DNA of 64,000 nucleotides, taken from NCBI RefSeq assembly GCF_006715045.1, contig NZ_VFML01000001.1:5924001-5988000 (forward strand), written 5' to 3'. Source of the stretch: Amycolatopsis cihanbeyliensis. GTDB lineage: Bacteria > Actinomycetota > Actinomycetes > Mycobacteriales > Pseudonocardiaceae. The stretch's first letter is position 1. Each line of letters opens with the position of its first letter. The notes below the pieces were generated by a model. That model searched no databases, had not been told where the DNA came from, and saw only the letters and a list, made by a program, of their open reading frames with translations. The translations under genes were made by a program, and so were the position numbers. Of this stretch, positions 54,278 through 62,831 are shown piece after piece.

Positions 54278-55978
54278 TTGCACGTGCTGGCTCAGGCTGA
54301 CCTGCGCCTCGATGCGAACGCGGTCGACTACTTGCTACTGGCGTTCTACTTCGTGTTGGTGCTCGGCATCGGTTACCTGGCCAGACGGCAGGTGTCCACC
54401 AGCCTGGACTTCTTCCTCTCCGGCCGGTCCCTGCCGGCCTGGGTCACCGGGTTGGCTTTCATCGCGGCCAACCTCGGGGCCATCGAGGTCATGGGGATGT
54501 CCGCGAACGGTGCGCAGTACGGCATGCCGACCGCGCACTACTTCTGGATCGGCGCCGTGCCCGCGATGCTGTTCCTCGGCATCGTGATGATGCCGTTCTA
54601 CTACGGCTCCAAGGTGCGCAGCGTTCCCGAGTTCATGCTGCGCCGGTTCGGCAAGCCTGCCCACCTCGTCAACGGCATCAGCTTCGCCTCGGCCCAGATC
54701 CTGATCGCGGGCGCGAACCTGTTCCTGCTGGCCAGTGTGGTGAACCTGTTGCTGGGCTGGCCGATCTGGGTGTCGGTGATCCTGGCCGCGGTGATCGTGC
54801 TCGCCTACACCGCGCTCGGCGGGTTGTCCGCGGCGATCTACAACGAGGTGCTGCAGTTCTTCGTGATCGTGGCCGCGCTGCTGCCGCTCACCATCGTCGG
54901 CCTGTACAAGGTCGGCGGCTGGGAAGGACTTGTGGACAAGGTGACCGCGGGCCCCGGCGGTGCCGAACAGCTCAGCTCCTGGACCGGCAACCAGCTCACC
55001 GGGTTCGGCAGCAACTTCCTCTCCGTGCTCGGCCTGGTCTTCGGCCTCGGGTTCGTGCTGTCCTTCGGCTACTGGACCACCAACTTCGTCGAGGTGCAGC
55101 GCGCCATGGCCTCCAAGAGCATGTCGGCGGCGCGGCGCACCCCGATCATCGGCGCTTTCCCGAAGATGCTGATGCCGTTCATCGTGATCATCCCCGGCAT
55201 GATCGCCGGTGTCACGGTCACCGAGCTGATGGGCGAGAACAAGGAGGCCCTGCTGGCCGGGGACGCGGCGGGCAGCGGCGCGGACTTCAACGACGCCCTG
55301 CTGCTGCTCATGCGGGACCTGCTGCCCAACGGCATGCTCGGCATCGCGCTCGCCGGCCTGCTCGCCTCCTTCATGGCCGGGATGGCGGCCAACCTCAGCT
55401 CGTTCAACACGGTGTTCACCTACGACATCTGGCAGGCCTACCTGAAGAAGGGCCGGCCGGACGGCTACTACCTGCGGATCGGGCGGGTCGTCACGGCCTG
55501 CGCGACCGTGCTGGCGATCGGGACCGCGTTCATCGCGTCCACCTACGCCAACCTGATGGACTACCTGCAGCAGCTGTTCTCGTTCTTCAACGCGCCGCTG
55601 TTCGCCACCTTCATCCTCGGTATGTTCTGGAAGCGGATGACGCCGACCGCCGGCTGGCTCGGCCTGGTCACCGGCACCGCCTCGGCGATCTCCGTGTTCA
55701 TCCTCGCCGAGACCGGGGTCTGGGACCTGCCGGGCCAGGGAGCGGCCTTCGTCGGTGCCGGGGCGGCCTTCGTGGTGGACATCGTGGTCAGCGTCGTGGT
55801 CTCGTACCTGACCGCGCCGAAGCCGGTGGCCCAGCTTGCCGGCCTGGTCTACTCGGAGACGCCGAAGGCCACCAGGACACACTCGACCACCGGTGACGAC
55901 GCGGGCTGGTACCGCAACCCCGGCCTGCTCGCGGGCATCGTGCTGGTCATCACCATCGTGCTGAACATCATCTTCTAG
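54278..55978 (+). CDS. Sodium:solute symporter family transporter (SSS, SglT-like)
   Basis: 566 residues with about 14 TM helices. SSS features: DFFLSGRSLPAWVTGLAFIAANLGAIEVMG at the start, VIVLAYTALGGLSAAIYNEVLQFF, FGYWTTNFVEVQRAMASKSM, and NLSSFNTVFTYDIWQAYL. It is close to sugar/galactose-type carriers; the substrate is not predictable. The GTG at 54269 lies inside the SD GGGAGG (54264-54269), so TTG 54278 (8 nt spacing) is preferred; GTG 54284 also possible. A GATAAT box at 54249-54254 may be the -10. It is followed after 12 nt by a small membrane partner. Confidence 0.88.
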   Translation: MHVLAQADLRLDANAVDYLLLAFYFVLVLGIGYLARRQVSTSLDFFLSGRSLPAWVTGLAFIAANLGAIEVMGMSANGAQYGMPTAHYFWIGAVPAMLFLGIVMMPFYYGSKVRSVPEFMLRRFGKPAHLVNGISFASAQILIAGANLFLLASVVNLLLGWPIWVSVILAAVIVLAYTALGGLSAAIYNEVLQFFVIVAALLPLTIVGLYKVGGWEGLVDKVTAGPGGAEQLSSWTGNQLTGFGSNFLSVLGLVFGLGFVLSFGYWTTNFVEVQRAMASKSMSAARRTPIIGAFPKMLMPFIVIIPGMIAGVTVTELMGENKEALLAGDAAGSGADFNDALLLLMRDLLPNGMLGIALAGLLASFMAGMAANLSSFNTVFTYDIWQAYLKKGRPDGYYLRIGRVVTACATVLAIGTAFIASTYANLMDYLQQLFSFFNAPLFATFILGMFWKRMTPTAGWLGLVTGTASAISVFILAETGVWDLPGQGAAFVGAGAAFVVDIVVSVVVSYLTAPKPVAQLAGLVYSETPKATRTHSTTGDDAGWYRNPGLLAGIVLVITIVLNIIF

Positions 55979-55990
55979 GGAGGGTGCGTC

Positions 55991-56308
55991 ATGGCGAACG
56001 AACCCAAGGCCCGCCGTGCCGGTGCCTTCGACGTTCGGATGGTCATCGCCCTGCTGATGGGCGTCTACGGAGCGGTGCTCACCGTGATGGGGCTCGGCGT
56101 CACCACCGAGGAGGAGATCGCCAAGTCCGCGGGCGTGAACATCAACCTCTGGGCCGGCATCGGCATGCTGCTCTTCGCGGCCTCGTTCGTGCTCTGGGTG
56201 AGGCTGCGCCCGCTGGTCGTCCCCGAGTCCACCGAGGACACCGAGGACACCGAGTCTGCCGAGTCCACCGGGGATGCCGAAAGGGACACCTCGCGCGGGA
56301 GCGAATGA
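55991..56308 (+). CDS. Small two-TM membrane protein next to the SSS transporter
   Basis: 105 residues: TM helices at about 17-37 (VIALLMGVYGAVLTVMGLGV) and 51-70 (LWAGIGMLLFAASFVLWV), then an acidic Thr/Glu/Asp/Ser-rich tail with repeated EDT units. I recognise no named domain. Its place 12 nt after the transporter, and similar small genes beside SSS carriers in actinobacteria, suggest an accessory subunit; that is inference. Confidence 0.7.
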   Translation: MANEPKARRAGAFDVRMVIALLMGVYGAVLTVMGLGVTTEEEIAKSAGVNINLWAGIGMLLFAASFVLWVRLRPLVVPESTEDTEDTESAESTGDAERDTSRGSE

Positions 56309-56355
56309 ACAGGTTGCGCGTACGCGACCGGACCGGTGCCGCTACCGTGCGGGGC

Positions 56356-57339
56356 GTGTTTTCTCGCGTTTCCACCCGGTCCGGTCGCGGCCTGCTGCCA
56401 CTCGGGGCCGTGCTCGCGGTACTGCTGGTCGGCTGCGGGCCGGACCTGGGCAAGGTCAATTTCCAGCGCACCACGGTGCCCGCGGAAGCGGGTGGTGGGC
56501 AGGGCCAGGTGCCGACCGGGCCGATCGACGATCCGGCGGTCACCGTGGCGGCCCTGCGCACCGTGGACCCGTGCGGCCTGCTGACCGCGGAGCTGCTCGG
56601 CAAACTCGGCACCGTCGGCCAGGCGAACGCCTCGGGCTGGGACCAGTGCAGCACCAGTATCCAGGACACCGGCGGTAAGACCGTCCGATTGTCCCTGCGG
56701 TTCGGCGACGCGCTCAGCGACACCCGCAGCGCCAACGGCAATGTCGAGGGCCTGCCGCAGGTCGAGAACAAACTGGACGACACCAGTTGCTTCGTCAGCG
56801 CCCAGACCTCCAAGGAGGACGGGCTGGCCATTACCGTGCAGGTCGACTACGCGGGTGGCGATCCGTGCGCGCCCGGCCGTACCGCGTTGCGGAACGTGGT
56901 CAAGGCCGTACACGAGGATCCGCCCCGGTTCGCCGAGGCCGAGGGATCACTGGTCGGGGTCGATCCCTGTGCCGGCGTCGAGGACGCCACGATCGCCGAG
57001 GTCGTACCGGGCGAGGTGCAGAAGCGCAACGTCAACCTGCACACCTGTGGCTGGTCCGCGTCCGGCCCCGAGGTGATGCTGGAGTTCCGGCTCGCCTACC
57101 CGCCGGACGACGGCACGGAGGTCGACCTCGGCGGTGGGGTGACCGGGTACCAGGACACGGTGGGTGCCGGTGCCCAGTGCGCCGTCACCTGGGTGCACCG
57201 ATCGGTGGAGAACGACCGGGCCGAGCTGGTCGAGCTGGAGTACCGCAACTACGCGGCGGAGGACGTGGAAGCCGAGAACTCCTGCGGTAAGGCGGTGGAG
57301 ACGGCCAAGAAGGTCGTCGGCGGCCTGCCCGGTGCCTGA
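56356..57339 (+). CDS. DUF3558-like secreted lipoprotein (copy 1)
   Basis: 327 residues. A lipoprotein signal (LPLGAVLAVLLVGCG) puts lipidation at C27. The mature part has two similar halves, each with a DPCG/DPCAG motif (VDPCGLLTAELLGKLG; VDPCAGVEDATIAEV) and paired Cys, the DUF3558 pattern. GTG 56356 lies 7 nt after TACCGT (leaderless pattern). An in-frame ATG at 56305 overlaps the upstream stop as ATGA and would add 17 residues. Same length as the lipoprotein at 59945. Function unknown; outer-surface or cell-wall location expected. Confidence 0.78.
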   Translation: MFSRVSTRSGRGLLPLGAVLAVLLVGCGPDLGKVNFQRTTVPAEAGGGQGQVPTGPIDDPAVTVAALRTVDPCGLLTAELLGKLGTVGQANASGWDQCSTSIQDTGGKTVRLSLRFGDALSDTRSANGNVEGLPQVENKLDDTSCFVSAQTSKEDGLAITVQVDYAGGDPCAPGRTALRNVVKAVHEDPPRFAEAEGSLVGVDPCAGVEDATIAEVVPGEVQKRNVNLHTCGWSASGPEVMLEFRLAYPPDDGTEVDLGGGVTGYQDTVGAGAQCAVTWVHRSVENDRAELVELEYRNYAAEDVEAENSCGKAVETAKKVVGGLPGA

Positions 57340-57350
57340 GCACCTTTCTT

Positions 57351-57375
57351 CCCGCCCGCGCGTGGCGCGAGCGGG
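57351..57375 (+). terminator. Hairpin between lipoprotein 1 and dhaK
   Basis: CCCGC (57351-57355) pairs with GCGGG (57371-57375), and after one mismatch CGCGC (57357-57361) pairs with GCGCG (57365-57369) around a 3-nt loop. There is no T-tract after it, but a CTTTCTT precedes it. It starts 12 nt after the lipoprotein stop, fitting a U-less terminator. Confidence 0.5.
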
Positions 57376-57423
57376 CCGTGGACGGTAGGAAGAGTCCGTC
57401 AGCTACCCGCGCTGGAGGGCCGA

Positions 57424-58425
57424 ATGAAGAAGATCATCAACGATCCGGCGGCGGTGGTCGCCGAATCGCTCGCCGGTCTCGCCGTTGCCCACGCCGACCT
57501 GTTACGGGTACAGCAGGATCCGGCTGTCGTGGTGCGGGCGGATGCCCCGGTGAACGGGCGGGTGGCGGTGGTGTCCGGTGGCGGCTCCGGGCACGAGCCC
57601 CTGCACGGCGGGTTCGTGGGGCCGGGCATGCTGCATGCCGCCGTACCCGGCCCGGTGTTCACCTCGCCGACTCCGGACGCCGTGCAGGCCGCGATCTCCG
57701 CGACCACCGGCGCCGCCGGTGCCCTGCTCCTGGTGAAGAACTACACCGGGGACGTGCTCAACTTCGAGACCGCGGCCGAGCTCGCCGCGGCCGAGGACCT
57801 CGACGTGCGCAGCGTGGTGATCGACGACGACGTCGCGGTGGCGGACTCCACCTTCACCGCGGGCAGGCGGGGAGTCGGCGGCACCGTGCTACTGGAGAAG
57901 ATCGTCGGCGCCGCGGCCGAGCGGGGTGACTCGCTCGATACGGTGGAGGCACTGGCGCGCAGGGTGGTCGGTCAGGCGCGCTCGATCGGGGTCGCACTCA
58001 CCGCGCCGGTGGTGCCGCACGTCGGCACGCCCAGTTTCGAGCTCGGGGAGAACGAGATCGAGTTCGGGATCGGGATCCACGGCGAACCCGGCCGGGAACG
58101 CATCCAGGCCGAGCCCGCGGACGCACTGGTGGACCGGATGCTGCGCGCGGTGCTGGAGGACCTGCCGTTCCAGCGCGGCGACGAGGTGTTGCTGTTCACC
58201 AACTCGATGGGCGGCACCCCGCCGATGGAGCTGTACCTCGCGCACGGCATTGCCGAGCGGCTGCTCGGGGAACAGGGGATCGTGGTGCGGCGCAGGCTGA
58301 TCGGTCCCTACATCACCAGCCTCGAGATGCAGGGGATCAGCCTTACCCTGCTGAAGCTGGACGACGAGCTGACCGAGCTGTGGGACGCGCCGGTGCGCAC
58401 GGCGGCCCTGCGCTGGGGGGTTTGA
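57424..58425 (+). CDS. dhaK: Dihydroxyacetone kinase subunit DhaK
   Basis: Binds dihydroxyacetone covalently through a His and presents it for phosphorylation. 333 residues: [19 protein letters not shown] (substrate site), [10 protein letters not shown], and the hemiaminal-forming H219 in [13 protein letters not shown] with GGAGG upstream. dhaL starts 2 nt after the stop. Confidence 0.95.
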   Translation: MKKIINDPAAVVAESLAGLAVAHADLLRVQQDPAVVVRADAPVNGRVAVVSGGGSGHEPLHGGFVGPGMLHAAVPGPVFTSPTPDAVQAAISATTGAAGALLLVKNYTGDVLNFETAAELAAAEDLDVRSVVIDDDVAVADSTFTAGRRGVGGTVLLEKIVGAAAERGDSLDTVEALARRVVGQARSIGVALTAPVVPHVGTPSFELGENEIEFGIGIHGEPGRERIQAEPADALVDRMLRAVLEDLPFQRGDEVLLFTNSMGGTPPMELYLAHGIAERLLGEQGIVVRRRLIGPYITSLEMQGISLTLLKLDDELTELWDAPVRTAALRWGV

Positions 58426-58427
58426 CG

Positions 58428-59057
58428 ATGGGGTGCACCGCAAGCGATGTGGCCAGGGCACTACGCGCCGTCTCCGAAGTGGTCGCCGAGCATCGGGACG
58501 AACTGGTCGAACTGGACCGGGTGATCGGGGACGCCGACCACGGAGAGAACCTGCAACGCGGGTTCTCCGCGGTGGTGTCCACCCTGGACACGGCGGTTCC
58601 GGAGACGCCGGGCGCCGTGTTGAAGGTCGCCGCGACCACCCTCATCTCCAAGGTCGGCGGCGCCGCGGGGCCGTTGTACGGCACGGGCTTCCTGCGCGCC
58701 GCGACGACGCTCGCCGATCGGTCCGAACTGGACCCCGCGGGGGTGGCGGGCGCCCTGCGCGCCGGCCTCGAAGGGGTGCGGGCACGCGGCAAGGCCGAGC
58801 AGGGCGACGCCACCATGGTGGACGCGCTCATCCCGGCGGTGGAGGCCGCCGAGCGGGCGGCCGAAGCGGGTGACGGGATCGCCGAGGTGCTGTCCGCGGC
58901 CGCGGACGCCGCGGACAAGGGTGCCGAATCCACGGTGCCGCTGGTGGCGCGCAAGGGCCGTGCCTCCTACCTGGGAGAGCGCAGCGTGGGCCACCTCGAC
59001 CCCGGCGCCCGGTCCACCGCGCTGCTGCTGCGGGCACTGGCGGGGGCCGCCCGATGA
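58428..59057 (+). CDS. dhaL: Dihydroxyacetone kinase ADP-binding subunit DhaL
   Basis: Carries ADP as a bound coenzyme that is rephosphorylated by DhaM and phosphorylates DHA on DhaK. 209 residues with the metal/ADP site GDADHGENLQRGF, KVGGAAGPLYGTGF and GDATMVDAL. Its TGA overlaps an ATG (ATGA, 59054-59057) that opens the tandem mini-ORF repeats before dhaM. Confidence 0.94.
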   Translation: MGCTASDVARALRAVSEVVAEHRDELVELDRVIGDADHGENLQRGFSAVVSTLDTAVPETPGAVLKVAATTLISKVGGAAGPLYGTGFLRAATTLADRSELDPAGVAGALRAGLEGVRARGKAEQGDATMVDALIPAVEAAERAAEAGDGIAEVLSAAADAADKGAESTVPLVARKGRASYLGERSVGHLDPGARSTALLLRALAGAAR

Positions 59058-59065
59058 GCCGAGGT

Positions 59066-59149
59066 ATGAGTTCCGAGGGCGACGCCGAGCGAGCATCGCA
59101 GGTCCGGCCTGCGGGCCGAGGAGCGCAGCGAGAAGGAGCTGAGGTATGA
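59066..59149 (+). repeat. Mini-ORF repeat, copy 2 (27 codons, after dhaL)
   Basis: Same 80-bp unit as at 32689 and 59146. ATG 59066 opens 27 codons; an in-frame ATG at 59054 overlaps the dhaL stop and would add four residues. The TGA (59147-59149) overlaps the ATG of copy 3 as ATGA. AAGGAG lies just upstream of that ATG. Confidence 0.85.
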
Positions 59150-59229
59150 GTTCCGAGGGCGACGCCGAGCGAGCATCGCAGGTCCGGCCTGCGGGCCGAG
59201 GAGCGCAGCGAGAAGGAGCCGAGAAATGA
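59146..59229 (+). repeat. Mini-ORF repeat, copy 3 (27 codons, before dhaM)
   Basis: Tandem with copy 2 at exact 80-bp spacing and nearly identical. Its TGA (59227-59229) overlaps the dhaM ATG (59226), and its AAGGAG is the only ribosome-binding site for dhaM. The two short palindromes CGCAGG-TCCGG-CCTGCG and CGGCC-TGCG-GGCCG overlap and are mutually exclusive in RNA. Confidence 0.85.
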
Positions 59230-59906
59230 GCGTCGGCTTGGTGCTTGTCGCGCACAGCGCGAGACTGGCCGAGGGGCTCGCCGAGCTCGCCGGGCAGATG
59301 GCGCCGGACGTCACCGTGCTGCCGGCGGGCGGCTTGCCAGGGGGCGGCCTCGGCACGGACTACGACTCGGTGGTCGCCGCGGTGCAGCGGGCCGACTCCG
59401 GCGCGGGTGTCGTGCTGCTCTACGACCTCGGCAGTGCGCAGATGACCGCCGAACTCGCGGTGGAATCGCTGCCGGAGGAGGGCACGGCCGTGGTCGCCGA
59501 CGCACCCTTCGTCGAGGGCACGGTGGCCGCGGCGGTCGCCGCGCAGGGTGGTGCGGATCGTGACCGGGTACTGGAAGCCGCGGCCGCGGCCGGCGCGCCC
59601 GCCGATCTCGGCCCGGCCCCGGCCGAGCCGGACGACCGGGAAACCCGCCAGGTGGAGCTGACCCTGCGCAACGAGGTGGGGTTGCACGCCCGCCCGGCGG
59701 CGCTGCTGGCGCGGGGCGTTGCCGATCTGGACGCGCAGGTTCGGGTCCGGGCGGGCGGCGAGGAGGTGGACGCGCACAGCGTGCTCGCCCTGATGTCGCT
59801 CGGCGCCCGGCAGGGCGATCGGATCGAGGTACTCGCCGCCGGGCGGCAGGCACAGGAGGCGCTGGACCGCATCAGCTCCCTGGTGGAACGCGACTTCGAC
59901 GAATGA
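59226..59906 (+). CDS. dhaM: DhaM: PTS EIIA-mannose-like domain fused to HPr
   Basis: Phosphoryl donor of the PEP-dependent dihydroxyacetone kinase. 226 residues: EIIA-Man-like domain (about 1-120) with phosphorylated H10 in LVLVAHSARLAEG; Ala/Pro linker (about 120-138); HPr domain (about 140-226) with H154 in EVGLHARPAALLARG. No enzyme I domain is fused, so a separate EI is needed. Translation probably depends on the upstream mini-ORF repeat. Confidence 0.93.
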   Translation: MSVGLVLVAHSARLAEGLAELAGQMAPDVTVLPAGGLPGGGLGTDYDSVVAAVQRADSGAGVVLLYDLGSAQMTAELAVESLPEEGTAVVADAPFVEGTVAAAVAAQGGADRDRVLEAAAAAGAPADLGPAPAEPDDRETRQVELTLRNEVGLHARPAALLARGVADLDAQVRVRAGGEEVDAHSVLALMSLGARQGDRIEVLAAGRQAQEALDRISSLVERDFDE

Positions 59907-59944
59907 CCCGTGGCCGCCCGCCCGCACCGTTAGGGTGGCTGGCC

Positions 59945-60928
59945 ATGATGGCTCGAGGGGCGCGGCGGGCGGCCGCGGTGCTGGCGGTCGGTGTCCTCGT
60001 AGCGCTCGGCGGCTGCGCGGGCGAGGTTCCCGGCAGCGCCGTGCCCGACCCCGCCGAGCAGCCGCTGACCGTGGACTCCTTCGGCGACCTGCGTACGCTC
60101 GATCCCTGCGGGCTCGCCCAGCCCGCGGCGTTCGCCGCGCACGGGCAGGCCCGCCCGCTTTCCCGCCTTTCCTTCGACGAGTGCCTGGTTGCGGTCACCA
60201 TCGGGCAGGACAACGTGGAGGTCGAGTACGGGTTGCTGCGCCAGCTCTCCGCGCTGCCGGAGCAGGGCCGCGAGATCGGCACGCTGTCCCGCGGGATGCG
60301 GGTGGTGCAGACCGACTCCGATGAGCGTCGCTGCGAGCGGCACCTGGTGCTGGCCGATGACGTCGCGATCTCGGTGTTCGCGCAGCGGCAGGGAGCGGAC
60401 GCCGAGCTGAGCGCCGAGCAGATCTGCGCCGTCGCGAAGGCGGGGGTGGACGCGATCTTCGAGACCGTGCAGACCGGCAACGCCCCGCACTGGGAGCCGC
60501 CGCACAACTCGCTGGCCCGGCTGTCGGCGTGTTCGGCGTTGCCCACCGACGAGGTGCTCGGGCTGCTGGGACGTACCTCGAGGGAGGTCACCCTTTTCCC
60601 CGCCGAGCACCAGTGCATCTGGGGGTTGCCGGGTGGGGAGACGCCCAACGCGCAGCTCGACTTCGTGGTCAGCGCGGAGGAGACGTCGTCGGGCGACGCC
60701 TCCGTCGAGCAGATCGCGGGTCGTTCCACCACGGTCGATCCCACCGGGACCGACGAGCTGCGGGTGTGCACGATCAGCACCGAGCACATCGAGTTCGCCC
60801 AGGCGATCGAGGGAGAACGGGAGTACGCGGTGATCCGGACCCTGTTCCCGAGCGCGACGGGCACCGACCCGTGTGAGGTCGGCAGCAAGCTGGCCGAGAT
60901 GGCCTGGCCGACGCTGCCACCGCGGTGA
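59945..60928 (+). CDS. DUF3558-like secreted lipoprotein (copy 2)
   Basis: 327 residues, the same length as the lipoprotein at 56356. Signal peptide AAAVLAVGVLVALGGCAG with a clear lipobox (GGC). The mature region has LDPCGLAQPAAFAAHG near its start, and paired Cys in both halves, as in copy 1, but identity is low. ATG 59945 lies 8 nt after TAGGGT (leaderless pattern); ATG 59903 overlaps the dhaM stop as ATGA and is the alternative. Function unknown. Confidence 0.75.
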   Translation: MMARGARRAAAVLAVGVLVALGGCAGEVPGSAVPDPAEQPLTVDSFGDLRTLDPCGLAQPAAFAAHGQARPLSRLSFDECLVAVTIGQDNVEVEYGLLRQLSALPEQGREIGTLSRGMRVVQTDSDERRCERHLVLADDVAISVFAQRQGADAELSAEQICAVAKAGVDAIFETVQTGNAPHWEPPHNSLARLSACSALPTDEVLGLLGRTSREVTLFPAEHQCIWGLPGGETPNAQLDFVVSAEETSSGDASVEQIAGRSTTVDPTGTDELRVCTISTEHIEFAQAIEGEREYAVIRTLFPSATGTDPCEVGSKLAEMAWPTLPPR

Positions 60929-61046
60929 GCGTTTCCGGCGGCACCATTCGTCACTTGCTCGATTCCGTGCGCTGACCGATCGTGATCATGGCCTGGGCAT
61001 GGCACCATCAAGGAACGCTACTAGTCGGTAACTTGTGGAGGCGGCC

Positions 61047-62828
61047 GTGGGACGCGAGATCACGAAGGTCGGAGTCGTCGGGCTCGGCACGATGGGCTCC
61101 GGCATCGCGGAGGTGCTGGCCCGCAGCGGGCTCTCGGTGACCGCGATCGAGGTCGACGAGGGGTGCGCGGCACGCGGTCGCGGGCACGTCGAGAGCTCCA
61201 CCGAACGGGCGGTGCGCAAGGGCAAGCTGGCCGAGCGGGAGCGGGACGCGCTGCTCGACCGGATCCGGTACGGCACCTCGCTGCACGACCTCGCCGAGGT
61301 GGACCTCGTGGTGGAGGCGATCCCGGAGAGCCTCGAGCTCAAGGCCGAGGTGTTCGCGCAACTCGACAAGATCACCGGGCCGGAGACGGTACTGGCCTCC
61401 AACACCTCCGCACTGTCCATCACCGAGATCGGGGTGCACACCTCCCGCCCCGGCAAGGTGGTCGGGATGCACTTCTTCAACCCGGCCCCGGTGCTGCGGC
61501 TGATCGAGGTGGTGCGCACCGTGGTCACCGAACCGGAGGTGGTCACCGAGGTCACGGCCTTCGCGGAGAGGCTGGGCAAGACACCGGTGGTGATCGGGGA
61601 CCGGGCCGGGTTCATCGCCAACGCGCTGCTGTTCGGCTACCTCAACCACGCGGTGCGGATGTACGAGCAGCAGTACGCCACCCGGGAGGACCTGGACGCG
61701 GCGATGCGCCTCGGCTGCGGCTACCCGATGGGCCCGCTCGCCCTGCTCGACCTGATCGGGCTGGACACGGCCCACGAGATCCTGGAGACGATGTACCACC
61801 AGTCCCGGGACCGGTTGCACTCACCGGCGCCACTGCTCAAGCAGATGATCACCGCCGGGCTGCTCGGCCGGAAGGCCGGAAGGGGTTTCTACACCTACGA
61901 GGCGCCCGAGTCGCCGGTGGTGGTCGGCGACGAACGGCCCGCGGTGTCCGGTTCGGATGGTGCCGCCCGGCCGGTGGCCACGGTGGGCGTGGTCGGCACC
62001 GGCACGATGGCCACCGGCATCGTGGAGGTGTTCGCCCGGCGGGGTTATCCGGTGGTGCTGCGCGCCCGGAGCGCGGACAAGGCGGCGGCCGCGGTCGCGA
62101 AGGTGGGCAAGTCCCTCGACAAGGCGGTCGCCAAGGGCCGGATGACCGAGGAGGAGGCCGGGGCGGCACTGGACCGGATCACGCCGGCGGTCGAGTTCGC
62201 CGAGCTCGCCGGGGCCGACCTCGTGATCGAGGCCGTCGCCGAGGAGCTGGCGGTGAAGCGGGCGGTGTTCGCGGCACTGGACGGGGTGGTCAAGCCCGGC
62301 GCGGTACTGGCGACCACAACCTCCTCGCTGCCCGTGATCGAGTGCGCCGCGGCCACCACGCGCCCCGGCGAGGTGCTCGGCCTGCACTTCTTCAACCCCG
62401 CGCCGGTGATGAAGCTGGTGGAGGTGGTGAGCACGATCGCGACCGACCCGGACGTGCTGGCCACCGGGCGGGCCGTCTGCGCCGCGGTCGGCAAGCATCC
62501 GGTGCGTTGCGGCGATCGGGCCGGGTTCATCGTCAACGCCCTGCTGTTCCCGTATCTCAACGACGCGGTGAAGATGCTCGAGGCGCACTACGCGCGGGCC
62601 GAGGACATCGACACGGCGATGAAGGTCGGCTGCGGGTTGCCGATGGGCCCGTTCGAGCTGCTCGACGTGGTCGGCCTGGACGTGTCCCTGGCGATCCAGC
62701 GCACCCTGTACAACGAGTTCCGCGAGGCGGGGTTCGCGCCGGCTCCGCTGCTGGAGCACCTGGTGACCGCGGGCAGGCTCGGCCGCAAGACCGGCAAGGG
62801 CTTCCAGGACTACACCCAGCGCTCGTGA
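61047..62828 (+). CDS. Tandem-duplicated 3-hydroxyacyl-CoA dehydrogenase (3-hydroxybutyryl-CoA dehydrogenase type)
   Basis: 593 residues made of two complete HAD units. Unit 1 (about 1-285): VGVVGLGTMGSGIAEVLA, VVEAIPESLELKAEVF, SNTSALSITEI, VGMHFFNPAPVLRLIEVV. Unit 2 (about 305-593): VGVVGTGTMATGIVEVFA, VIEAVAEELAVKRAVF, GLHFFNPAPVMKLVEVV. Unit 2 has TTTSSLPV where unit 1 has SNTSALSI, so the catalytic Ser region differs slightly. It likely oxidises or reduces 3-hydroxybutyryl-CoA. GTG 61047 is chosen since GGAGG lies 5 nt upstream; GTG 61035 overlaps this site. Confidence 0.9.
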   Translation: MGREITKVGVVGLGTMGSGIAEVLARSGLSVTAIEVDEGCAARGRGHVESSTERAVRKGKLAERERDALLDRIRYGTSLHDLAEVDLVVEAIPESLELKAEVFAQLDKITGPETVLASNTSALSITEIGVHTSRPGKVVGMHFFNPAPVLRLIEVVRTVVTEPEVVTEVTAFAERLGKTPVVIGDRAGFIANALLFGYLNHAVRMYEQQYATREDLDAAMRLGCGYPMGPLALLDLIGLDTAHEILETMYHQSRDRLHSPAPLLKQMITAGLLGRKAGRGFYTYEAPESPVVVGDERPAVSGSDGAARPVATVGVVGTGTMATGIVEVFARRGYPVVLRARSADKAAAAVAKVGKSLDKAVAKGRMTEEEAGAALDRITPAVEFAELAGADLVIEAVAEELAVKRAVFAALDGVVKPGAVLATTTSSLPVIECAAATTRPGEVLGLHFFNPAPVMKLVEVVSTIATDPDVLATGRAVCAAVGKHPVRCGDRAGFIVNALLFPYLNDAVKMLEAHYARAEDIDTAMKVGCGLPMGPFELLDVVGLDVSLAIQRTLYNEFREAGFAPAPLLEHLVTAGRLGRKTGKGFQDYTQRS

Positions 62829-62831
62829 AAC

